Shown here: one piece after another, positions 8,701-15,337 of the stretch
How positions within the stretch are numbered: the first letter of the stretch is position 1
How the letters are laid out: every line of letters begins with the position of its first letter
The notes under the pieces: model-generated
Databases searched by the model: none
Told to the model about the DNA's origin: nothing
Seen by the model: only the letters and a program-made list of their open reading frames with translations
Made by a program: the position numbers and the translations under genes
Assembly (NCBI RefSeq): GCF_900091445.1
Contig: NZ_LT607733.1
Location: 2,434,501 to 2,498,500 of the forward strand
DNA length: 64,000 nucleotides
Reading direction: 5' to 3'
Source: Micromonospora echinofusca
GTDB lineage: Bacteria; Actinomycetota; Actinomycetes; Mycobacteriales; Micromonosporaceae

Positions 8701-9626
8701 ACCTCGCCGTCTCGCTGCGGCTCGTCGGCCACTTCCGTGAGGCGGCCCAGCTCGACCAGCACATCTACGAGCGGCGCCGGGAACGCTTCGGCGACGAGGA
8801 CCCGTCCACCCTCGCCTCGGCCAGCAACTACGGCCGGGGGCTGCGTGACATCGGGGAGCTGTGGCGCTCGCACAGCGTCCTGCAACGCACCTCCGCCAAC
8901 CAGCAGAAGATCATCGGTCCCGACCACCCGGAGACCCTGCGTACCGCCAAGGAGCTGGCGCTGACCCTGCGCCAGCTCGGCCGCTTCGCCGACGCGCACC
9001 GGGTGCTGGAACGCACGGTGGTGCGTTACCAGCGCACCCTCGGCGGCGAGCACGCCGACACCCTCTCCTGTGAGATGGCGCTCGCGACCACCTGGTCGGC
9101 GGTGGGCGACAACCCGACCGCGCTGCGGATGGCGCGGCGGCTGCGCGACGCGTACACCGAGGTGCTCGGCGCCGACCACGCCATCACCCTGGCCTGCCTC
9201 AACAACCTCGGCGTGTTCCTGCGCAAGGCCGGCGAACACCCGCAGGCGCTCGACCTCGCCCAGCGGGTCCGCGACCAGCTGCTCGCCAGCCTCGGCGAGC
9301 GGCACCCGCACACCCTGCTCGCCACCCTCAACCTCGCCAACGACCTGTTCGCGCTCGGCGAGCGCGACGCCGCCCTGCTACTGGACACCACCGCGTACGT
9401 CGAGCTGATCCGGGCCCTCGGCGCCGAGCACCCGGACAGCGTCTCGGCGGCGCTCAACCTCGCGGTCAGCAGGATCGCCACCGAGAGCGAGGCCGACGCC
9501 GGCCGCGCCCTCTACGACGACGCGTTCGGCCAGCTGGTGCAGCTCTTCGGTGGCGACAACCCGCGGGTGGTCCAGGCCCGCCAGCGCGACCGGTTCAACG
9601 GCTACATCGAGCCCGCCCTGCTCTGA
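5715..9626 (+). CDS. fxsT: FxsT: ParA-like/TIR-like/NB-ARC/TPR protein of the FxSxx-COOH system
   Basis: This 1303-residue multidomain protein belongs to the Fxs system. Residues 1 to about 320 are a ParA/MinD-like ATPase with deviant P-loop KGGTGRT at 18-24 and VVDWDLESPGLHRY. Residues about 337-480 look like a second TIR domain (TVLVGYASMDRLWAEW, RVLVVLTRHFA). An NB-ARC domain follows, with P-loop GLGGVGKTQ near 522-530, WLIVMDNADE and VLLTTRDQ. From about 850 to the end there are about 42-residue TPR units of the kinesin-light-chain type (GEHHLYTLMTARSLG, GDEDPSTLASASNYG, GERHPHTLLATLNLA). The layout is that of a STAND-type sensor and signalling protein. Ligand and partner are unknown. The start ATG is preceded by GGAGG. 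Confidence 0.88.
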   Translation: MAVNDAARGQIVTFYSYKGGTGRTMALANVAWILASQGLQVLVVDWDLESPGLHRYFHPFLRDSELRATPGVIEMIWDYSMATMQRNPGDDPQELLAGHAKIQRRAVSLNWEFPHGGVIDFVAAGQQDSAYSRLVSTFDWSNFYERQGGAAFFDAVRAQMRAEYDIVLIDSRTGLSDVAGICTVQLPDTVVNCFTMSTQSIRGASAVARSIRAQRPDDPPLLVPVPTRVEDAELRKLETGRDLVRAEFASFLDHLSDAARARYWNTIEVPYRAFYAYEEILAAFGDRPEQAGTLLAAYEQLASVVTGGRVTRLEPMPEEERRRSLTAFERSRLTAEQTVLVGYASMDRLWAEWISDQLEEAGLRVDRRAVDVPVRAGGRTEFDRALAAASRVLVVLTRHFAATPLAGEAWKAAASRDQVAGTGVLVPLRVDESRLALPYTDRTPVDLSDVDAGTARTLLLEEAGAPAHAVTGRAVGRFPGAFPAVWNVRQHGTTFVGRAAQLEALRDRLIASPASGVQVIHGLGGVGKTQLAAEYALRFARDYDIVWWIPADSEERIRGGLADLAEAMGLGAGGGGEAVRRVLDALRRGGPGRRWLIVMDNADEPSRATRALLPQGPGHVLLTTRDQTWSEYAGATELTVFDRMESVQLLRDRVRGLTEEEATQVAEKLGDLPLAVEQGAAYLRATALPVQQYLASLDTPGLLRILEGRQSAGYSKTLAATWLVTLRQLRQEKPAAARLLELCSYYAPEPIPVAMLTGERFAVFMAPFDPTLTDPILQGLVTAELGRYGLAQVDAENNTVRIHRLVQLVIKDQLDDPVETRRQAQSLLAAASPRDPDKPANWPRYAELWPHVRPSALHESTAEEARQLVADTVRYLYRRGDYESARSLAEDALERWRDTDDDDPTKLRMRFHLANVLRAQSLFDLAFDIDQDVYDRQRRIFGEHHLYTLMTARSLGADLRAQGRYHDAEQRDRRTLELSVRSFGEDSGRTLTAENNLAVSLRLVGHFREAAQLDQHIYERRRERFGDEDPSTLASASNYGRGLRDIGELWRSHSVLQRTSANQQKIIGPDHPETLRTAKELALTLRQLGRFADAHRVLERTVVRYQRTLGGEHADTLSCEMALATTWSAVGDNPTALRMARRLRDAYTEVLGADHAITLACLNNLGVFLRKAGEHPQALDLAQRVRDQLLASLGERHPHTLLATLNLANDLFALGERDAALLLDTTAYVELIRALGAEHPDSVSAALNLAVSRIATESEADAGRALYDDAFGQLVQLFGGDNPRVVQARQRDRFNGYIEPALL

Positions 9627-9716
9627 GCGCCCGGTCTGGTCCGAGCTCCCGCCCGGCTCTGAGCGCCGTGACCGGCCGCGCCGGATATCGACGACGGCGG
9701 TGTAGTCCGTTCGCCC

Positions 9717-9752
9717 GATACCACACAGGTATTTTCATGCCGCACAGGTATC
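9717..9752. terminator. Inverted repeat in the convergent gap after fxsT
   Basis: GATACC (9717-9722) can pair with GGTATC (9747-9752), or ATACC with GGTAT at 9728-9732. These lie between the convergent fxsT and HExxH genes, overlapping the stop of the latter. The stems are short (5-6 bp). A transcription-termination role is only a guess from position. Confidence 0.2.
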
Positions 9753-11523
9753 AGCGTTCCGGTGGCAGTGGTTCGTCGGGGCCGCCGGCCAGCCAGGTCG
9801 CGACCACCAGCGGGTCGGCGCCGGGCCGCCGGTGGCACAGCGCCCGGACCAGGTCGGGTCGGGTGGTCAGCACCCGCGCGGCGGCGGTACGCCCCAGCCA
9901 CCCGGCGGCCAGCGCGACGCCGACCAGCGCGTCGACGTCCCCGGGATCCTCGGCGAGCCGGCGGCGGTACCCGGCCAGGGCGCCGCCCACGTCCCCCGCC
10001 GCGTACGCCCGGTCGGCGTGGTCCACCCGTTCCGCCCCACTGGGACCGGTGTCCGTACCGCCGTGGTCGGTCGTGGCCAGCAGCCGCCGCCGCACCGCCG
10101 CCTCCGGGCCGGTGCCGCCGGTCGACGCGGGTCGGGCCGGAGCGGGTACGACGGCGGGTGCGGCGATCGGCGGCGGGCGCCGACCCCGCCGCCACGCGTA
10201 CGCCACCTCCGCCACGGCGTCGTCGTCGGGGACCAGGTTGGCCAGCGCCCAGCGCACCGCCCCGCCGTCCGCGACGTCGCGCGCCGCCGCCTCGACCCGC
10301 GCGTCGCCGGCGGGCTCCCAGCCGCGCAGGGTGCCGGCCATGCCCGCCACGAAGGCCCGCCCGTCGTCGGTCAGCTCCGCGCTGCCGGCGAGCTGCGCGA
10401 CGGCCCGCGCGGTCTGCACCCGCCAGAACGCGTACTCGAACGCGCAGCGGACGTCCTCGTGCTGCCGGCAGCGCCACACCTCGGCCACCCCGAGGTGGGC
10501 GTACGCGCCCTGCAACAGCGCGCCGACGGGGCGGGGGTCCCACCGCCACGGCGCCCGGTAGCGGGCCGCACCGCCCGGCGCGTGCAGCGGCAGCAGGTCC
10601 AGCAGCGCGCCCAGCTTGGTGTGCTGCAACTCGTGCACCAGCAGCAGCGCGAGCGTCTGCGGGTCGGCCGGCACGGAGAGCGCGATGGCACCCAGTGCGG
10701 CACGGCTGGTGGCGCTCACCGGGTCCCCGGACGGCGCCGGCGTGAGCGGCACCAGCGTACGCAGCAGCGTGACCAGCCCCCGGGCGTGCGCCGGCAGCCG
10801 GTCGGTCAGCCAGCGCCACGCCTGCCCGGTCAGCCGGTCGAGCCGGTCCGCCGTGGCGTCGTCCAGTCGGCTCGTCGGCGGGCGGTGGTATCGGCTCCGG
10901 TGCGGATCCTGGTCGTCGACGAGCACCCCGGTCGGGGGCGCGTCGCGGCCCGCGGTGAGCCGGCGGCTCGGCAGCCACCCGCGTGCCGGGGCGTGACCCT
11001 CGCCCGACCCGTCGGTGGCGCGCACGACGCCGGCCGGCCCGTGCACCGACAACCCCGGCGGCGGTCGACCGTCGCCGGCCGACCCGGCGTCGTAGCGCCG
11101 TCCCGTGCCGCGGACGACTGCGGTGCCGGCGCCGAGCCCGACCGCGCCGCCCACCGTGGGCAGCAGCAGCGCGCCCTGCGGGCAGGGCACGGCGAGCGTG
11201 AAGGGAAGGCCCGCGCGCAGGGCGGCGGCTGCCGCCAGCCCGGCCAGGTAGGCCGCGTCGGGGCGGCCGTGCAGGGCATCCGTGGCCCAGCCGGTGACCG
11301 GCGGGTGGGCGAGGACGTGGGCGACGGCCGCCGGATCCGCCCGCTCGGCGCGGGTGAGCAGGGCCAGGCACTGCGCGGCCGGCGAACCGGTCCCACCCGC
11401 GCGGGCGGCGGCGACGGTCAGCAGCCGCCGCCGGCCGAGCTGACCGGCGCGCAGCACCTCGAGCGTGGCGTCGTCACCGTGCCCCGCGGCGAGGCCGGCG
11501 AGCTGGGCGGGGGAGAGCACCAC
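9751..11523 (-). CDS. HExxH-type peptide beta-hydroxylase partner of FxsB
   Basis: This 590-residue protein contains a zincin-like HExxH motif, LVHELQHTKLGALLDLLPLH, with His297, Glu298 and His301. The downstream segment (PVGALLQGAYAHLGVAEVWR, CAFEYAFWRVQTARAV) matches the HExxH domain that accompanies or is fused to FxsB, where it is annotated as an aKG-HExxH peptide beta-hydroxylase. The motif is complete, so activity is plausible. Residues 1-230 show no recognised domain. The C-terminal 150 residues carry TPR-like helices (ADRAYAAGDVGGALAGYRRR). The GTG start is 4 bases past the fxsB stop, giving tight coupling. It may correspond to the second half of a fused FxsBH that is split here. Confidence 0.8.
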   Translation of the reverse strand: MVLSPAQLAGLAAGHGDDATLEVLRAGQLGRRRLLTVAAARAGGTGSPAAQCLALLTRAERADPAAVAHVLAHPPVTGWATDALHGRPDAAYLAGLAAAAALRAGLPFTLAVPCPQGALLLPTVGGAVGLGAGTAVVRGTGRRYDAGSAGDGRPPPGLSVHGPAGVVRATDGSGEGHAPARGWLPSRRLTAGRDAPPTGVLVDDQDPHRSRYHRPPTSRLDDATADRLDRLTGQAWRWLTDRLPAHARGLVTLLRTLVPLTPAPSGDPVSATSRAALGAIALSVPADPQTLALLLVHELQHTKLGALLDLLPLHAPGGAARYRAPWRWDPRPVGALLQGAYAHLGVAEVWRCRQHEDVRCAFEYAFWRVQTARAVAQLAGSAELTDDGRAFVAGMAGTLRGWEPAGDARVEAAARDVADGGAVRWALANLVPDDDAVAEVAYAWRRGRRPPPIAAPAVVPAPARPASTGGTGPEAAVRRRLLATTDHGGTDTGPSGAERVDHADRAYAAGDVGGALAGYRRRLAEDPGDVDALVGVALAAGWLGRTAAARVLTTRPDLVRALCHRRPGADPLVVATWLAGGPDEPLPPER

Positions 11524-11527
11524 CGGC

Positions 11528-12781
11528 TCACCGCCGCCGCGGGGCGGGCCGCCCGGCGGCGGCGGCGTCGGGCGAAGCGGCCAGGGCGCGGCGGCGCAGG
11601 GCGTCGACGTCCGCGGCCACCACCCGTCGTACGTGTCGGATCAGCCGGTAGAGGTCGGGGCAGTAGACCGACGGGTGCGCGAACCCGGCGCCGGCGCGGA
11701 AGCGGTGCGCGTACAGGCCGCCACCGCAGGCGCTGAGCACGGGGCAGGCCCGGCACGCGGCGGCCAGGGCGGCCGGACCGGTCGGCCGGCCGGCCAGCGA
11801 CGGGTGTCGCAGCGCCTCGTCGAAGGAGTGGCGGAAGACGTCGAGGCCGGTACGCATCGACGCGTCGTCGGTCGTCTTCAGGGTGTCGGTGCCCTCGATG
11901 GTGCCGTCGGCCTCGATCGTCATGACGTCCGGCTCGGCGAAGCCCACCGCCCGGGTGCCGCTGTGGCCGCCGAGCAGCAGCGCGATCAGCGACTCGAACA
12001 ACCGGATCCCGGTGCGGCGGGGCGTCGTGGCGTACCAGCGGTCGAAGACGGCCACCAGCCAGTCGCCGTACGGGGTGTCGGTGCCGCCCGGCCGGCGCCC
12101 GGGCGGGGGAGCGCTCCAGTTGCCGTGCGGCAGCAGCAGGTCCAGGCGGGGCGGGTCGAACGCGAGCAGCGACTCGTAGACGTCCACCGGGTCGTTGGCC
12201 AGGTCGACCGTGCAGAGCAGCCCCGCCCAGCGCGACCGGTGCCGGGGGCGGCCGAGCAGCCGCAGCGCGGCGGCCACGTCGGCGAAACTGCCCCGCCCGT
12301 CGGGGTAGCGGCGATGCCGGTCGTTGGCGGCCCGGTCGCCGTCGAGGCTCACCCCGACGTCGATGTCGTGGCGGTGGCACAGCGCCAGGAACTCCTCGTC
12401 GAGCAGCACGCCGTTGGTCTGCACGCCGACGTCGAGCGCCGCGCCCGGGGGCAGTGCCGCCCGCAGGGTGCGTACGGTCCGGTCGAGGGTCGCCGGGCCG
12501 GCCAGCAGCGGCTCGCCGCCGTGCAGCACGACGCGGACCCGGTCGGGGCCGTGCCGCGCCAGGTGCTCGCCGAGGCGCCGCGCGACCTGGGCCACGGTGC
12601 CCGGCGCGATCACCCGGGGCCGCTCCCGCCACCGCTGGTCGGCGTTGCGGTAGACGTAGCAGTGGTCGCACGCCAGGTTGCAGCGGCTGTGCACCTTGAG
12701 CACGAGCTGCCGGACCCGAGCCGGCGCCGCGGCGTGGTCAGGGTGGGGTGGGGCGGCCGACGTCGGGGCGTCGGCGGACAC
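11528..12781 (-). CDS. fxsB: FxsB, radical SAM/SPASM cyclophane-forming peptide maturase
   Basis: FxsB modifies the FxsA peptide, cross-linking the Phe of FxS by radical chemistry. In this 417-residue protein, Cys34, Cys38 and Cys41 form the CxxxCxxC [4Fe-4S]-SAM motif (SRCNLACDHCYVY). It is followed by a typical rSAM barrel with VVLHGGEPLLAG, VGVQTNG and GVSLDGD. The SPASM region follows near residues 340-375 (ACRACPVLSACGGGLYAHRF, YCPDLYRL), supplying auxiliary cluster cysteines. The last 30 residues are low complexity. The GTG start is one base past the fxsA stop, so precursor and enzyme are coupled. Confidence 0.92.
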   Translation of the reverse strand: MSADAPTSAAPPHPDHAAAPARVRQLVLKVHSRCNLACDHCYVYRNADQRWRERPRVIAPGTVAQVARRLGEHLARHGPDRVRVVLHGGEPLLAGPATLDRTVRTLRAALPPGAALDVGVQTNGVLLDEEFLALCHRHDIDVGVSLDGDRAANDRHRRYPDGRGSFADVAAALRLLGRPRHRSRWAGLLCTVDLANDPVDVYESLLAFDPPRLDLLLPHGNWSAPPPGRRPGGTDTPYGDWLVAVFDRWYATTPRRTGIRLFESLIALLLGGHSGTRAVGFAEPDVMTIEADGTIEGTDTLKTTDDASMRTGLDVFRHSFDEALRHPSLAGRPTGPAALAAACRACPVLSACGGGLYAHRFRAGAGFAHPSVYCPDLYRLIRHVRRVVAADVDALRRRALAASPDAAAAGRPAPRRR

Positions 12782-12782
12782 G

Positions 12783-12995
12783 TCAGAAGCTCGACTCGAA
12801 CGCCGACACGTCGAGCTGCCGGCCCGGCTCGTCGCCGGCCACGAGCGTGCCGAGGACGTGGGCCAGCACGCCGTCGCCGGCGCCGGCGAGCAGGTCGGCC
12901 AGTGGTATGTCCCCCAGCCGCACCAGGGCGGCTCCCGTGTCGACCGACGGTGGCGGCAGCTCGGTCTCAGCCACGGTGGACCGTCCGGCGACCAT
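12783..12995 (-). CDS. fxsA: FxsA, FxSxx-COOH cyclophane RiPP precursor
   Basis: This 70-residue precursor ends in Phe66-Glu-Ser-Ser-Phe70, a direct match to the FxSxx-COOH rule that defines the family. The leader carries RLGDIPLADLLAG (about residues 26-38), like the conserved recognition block of other FxsA peptides. Then come a variable stretch and the core GRQLDVSAFESSF. Phe66 and Ser68 are the expected cyclophane partners. The ATG at 12993-12995 has AGGA close upstream; a GTG seven codons in is an alternative. No protease or exporter gene lies in the operon, so leader removal and the fate of the product are unknown. Confidence 0.9.
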   Translation of the reverse strand: MVAGRSTVAETELPPPSVDTGAALVRLGDIPLADLLAGAGDGVLAHVLGTLVAGDEPGRQLDVSAFESSF

Positions 12996-13424
12996 GTGTC
13001 CTGCCGCGCGTCATCGCTGCGCTCACCCCGCCTTTTCTACACCATCGGGTGCCTGCCCCGACGGCCCGACACCGCACCCCGGGGTGGGCGTCGGCGGCAC
13101 CCCGGCGGCCCCGGCCGACCGACCCGCCGCCGGTGTGTCCGGCCACAGGGACGCGTCCGGCGGCGCGCGGTGACAGGCGGTGGACCCGGGTGGCACCGGC
13201 ACTGCCCACGACCGCGATGACCGGTGACATCCCGCCTCCCGTCGGCGTCGGTGTCCGAAGCATAGGGGCGCGGCGGCCTCCGCAGCGACCACCGTCCGTA
13301 AACCCGACTCAGGGTCGTGTCGTACCCGTGGTCCATGATCCTTGTCGTCACAGCGACGCCGGCGACCCTTCCGGCGTCCGGGTCGTCATGGGCTGCGCGG
13401 GAGCGGCGGACGGGAGGTCGGACA
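12996..13424. other. Divergent control region between fxsA and the SWIM/vWA/MoxR operon
   Basis: This 429-base gap holds the promoters of two divergent operons. GACGCCGG (13355-13362) and CCGGCGTC (13371-13378) form a perfect 8-bp stem with an 8-base loop, 47 bases before the SWIM-like gene. On the minus strand, GTGTAGAAAAGG around 13030-13043 is the most AT-rich patch and may hold the fxsA -10 element. No protein-coding gene with support was found in it. Confidence 0.4.
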
Positions 13425-13931
13425 GTGGCTGACGCGGAACGGACCGCGTGGCGACGGCGCAGCACGGTGCGGGTGGTGCCGCCCGCGCGGCCCCGCAAGC
13501 TGGCCAAGGTGCCCTTCGTCGAGTTGGCCGACGGGCGGTTGCAGGGAGTGGTCTCCAGCGGGTCCGACGTCGACCGGGTCTACGTGTCGTCGATCGCCTC
13601 CGGCACCCACGCCTACCACTGCAGCACCAACAACAACCGGCCCTGCGGCGGGCTGCGCGGCGCGCCCTGCAAGCACCTGCACGCCCTGGCCGACGAGGCA
13701 CTGCTCCAGTACGGCGCCGAGCGGGTGGCCCGCTACCTGCGCATCGACGTCGGCGCGGGGGCGGACAGCGCCCGTGAGCTGCTCGCCGCTCTGGACGGGC
13801 GGCACGAGCCGACCCCGGCCGCCGTCGTGTTCAGCCGCTTCCTGCGCCACCTCTCCTACCTGGAACTGCCCGGCAGCAACGTCCCTCTGCCCGAGCTGCA
13901 CTGGTTCCCGGCCACCGGGGTGGTTCGCTGA
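13425..13931 (+). CDS. SWIM-like zinc-finger protein
   Basis: This 168-residue protein has an N-terminal basic stretch, then a cysteine/histidine cluster: Cys66 (YHCSTNNN), Cys74 (RPCGG), Cys82 and His84 (PCKHLHALADEAL). The C-x-H ending and the following helix resemble a SWIM zinc finger, but the first pair is C-x7-C instead of the usual C-x-C, so it is atypical. It probably binds nucleic acid or protein. The GTG at 13425 is preceded by GGGAGGT. Its stop overlaps the next start by one base (TGATG). It opens the five-gene operon. Confidence 0.7.
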   Translation: MADAERTAWRRRSTVRVVPPARPRKLAKVPFVELADGRLQGVVSSGSDVDRVYVSSIASGTHAYHCSTNNNRPCGGLRGAPCKHLHALADEALLQYGAERVARYLRIDVGAGADSARELLAALDGRHEPTPAAVVFSRFLRHLSYLELPGSNVPLPELHWFPATGVVR

Positions 13932-15337
13932 TGCTCGGCACGCAGCTCACCGTCCTGCGCGACGACACGCCGACCGGCCTGACCGACGCCCTCGACCTGG
14001 TCACCGGCCTCGACGACGCCCTGGTCCGTGGCCTCGCCCGGGTGGGTGCGGACGACGCCGCCGCGCTGGCCGCCCTGGCGGGCGCGCTGGCCGCCACCCC
14101 GCTCGGCGACCGGCTCGCCGAGGCGGCCGCCAAGGTCACCGCCGGCTCGGTGGCCGAGGAACACCTGCTCGCCCTCGCCGGCGCCCGGTGCGCGCTGCTG
14201 GGCGCCGCCCACGACGCGCTGCTCGGGCAGCTCGACGCCGCGCTGGGCAGGACCCGCGCCCCCTGGGCCCCCGGCCCGGTCGAGGCCGTGGGCGACGGGT
14301 CCCCGGCCCGCGCCGGCGTGCGCGCCTGGCTGCACGAGGTGGCGGTGACCGGGTGGGCCGGCCTCGACCACGAACTCGTGGCCGCGGCCGGGGCGCCGGT
14401 AGAGGCGGCCCTCGCCGAGCCCCACCTCCGCAGGCTGGCCGTGCTGCTCGACGGCCTCGCCGCGGAGCTGCGGGCCTGCGTGCCGGTGGCCACGATGGCG
14501 CAGCCGCCGGTCCGGCGCTGGGCCGATCTCTGGGCCCGGGGTGTGCTGCTCGCCCAGGACGCGGCGGCCGCCGCCGTCCCGACGGCCGTCGAGGAGGTCT
14601 CCGGGCGGCTGCTCGTGCTCGGCGTCGACGTGCACGAGCACGACACCGCCGTGCAGGCGCAGCTGCACGCGATCCTCGAACCGGCCGACGGCGGGCCGCC
14701 CCGGCTCGTCCGCAGCGCGGTCGGCGCGGTCAAGGTCGAGACGATCGTCGGCCCGGCGTTGTGGCGTCTGCTGGACGCCCATCCCGTGCTGCTGGCCGCG
14801 CTGGCCGAGCGGCGCAGCGTGACGGTCACCGGCCTGCCGCTGCGCGGCGCGGACCTGATCTGGCACGACGAGCGGGTGCGACCCGGCGAGCCCGCCGACC
14901 CGTTCGCCTCCGCCCGCGTGCTGTTGCCGGCGGCGGTCGCCACGGCGTCGGCGCCGCTGGAGCGGCACCCCGTGGGGATCGCCGAGCCCGTGCTGGTGGA
15001 GGGCTACACCGTGCGCGACGACGACGGCACGACGACCTTCGCGCTCGACGGGCAGGCGATCGACGTCGCGGTCGACCGGCTGCCCTCCTGCGGGCCGCTC
15101 ACCCCCGAACTGGTGGTTGCCTCCTCCGCCTGCCTCGGCCTGCTCCGGTGGGACGACGGTCGGTGGCTGCTGCAACCCCTGGCCGTGCGGGCCACCGTCA
15201 AGCGTCGGCCGGTCGACGTGCACACCGGCGACTGGGCGGGCGGCATCACCGACCCGAAGATCGCCAAGGCCGAGGCCAAGGCGGGCGACGCCGTGGCGGT
15301 GCTGCGCGAGCGAGCGGGACGGTTGCTGCGCCGATGA
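13931..15337 (+). CDS. Uncharacterised helical protein (DUF5691-like) of the vWA/MoxR operon
   Basis: This 468-residue, Ala/Leu-rich protein starts at an ATG that overlaps the SWIM-like stop by one base. I see no catalytic motif. The composition suggests a long helical-repeat scaffold. Position and length fit the DUF5691-type proteins found between SWIM and vWA genes in actinobacteria, but that name rests on context. It likely bridges substrate recognition (SWIM-like protein) and the AAA/vWA pair. It ends in an ATGA overlap with the vWA gene. Confidence 0.6.
   Translation: MLGTQLTVLRDDTPTGLTDALDLVTGLDDALVRGLARVGADDAAALAALAGALAATPLGDRLAEAAAKVTAGSVAEEHLLALAGARCALLGAAHDALLGQLDAALGRTRAPWAPGPVEAVGDGSPARAGVRAWLHEVAVTGWAGLDHELVAAAGAPVEAALAEPHLRRLAVLLDGLAAELRACVPVATMAQPPVRRWADLWARGVLLAQDAAAAAVPTAVEEVSGRLLVLGVDVHEHDTAVQAQLHAILEPADGGPPRLVRSAVGAVKVETIVGPALWRLLDAHPVLLAALAERRSVTVTGLPLRGADLIWHDERVRPGEPADPFASARVLLPAAVATASAPLERHPVGIAEPVLVEGYTVRDDDGTTTFALDGQAIDVAVDRLPSCGPLTPELVVASSACLGLLRWDDGRWLLQPLAVRATVKRRPVDVHTGDWAGGITDPKIAKAEAKAGDAVAVLRERAGRLLRR

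Noticed and set aside
12967..13507. Possible second RiPP precursor or small genes in the gap upstream of fxsA
   Set aside because: No frame ends in FxSxx or shows a leader-like block; the frames are Arg/Pro-rich shadows.
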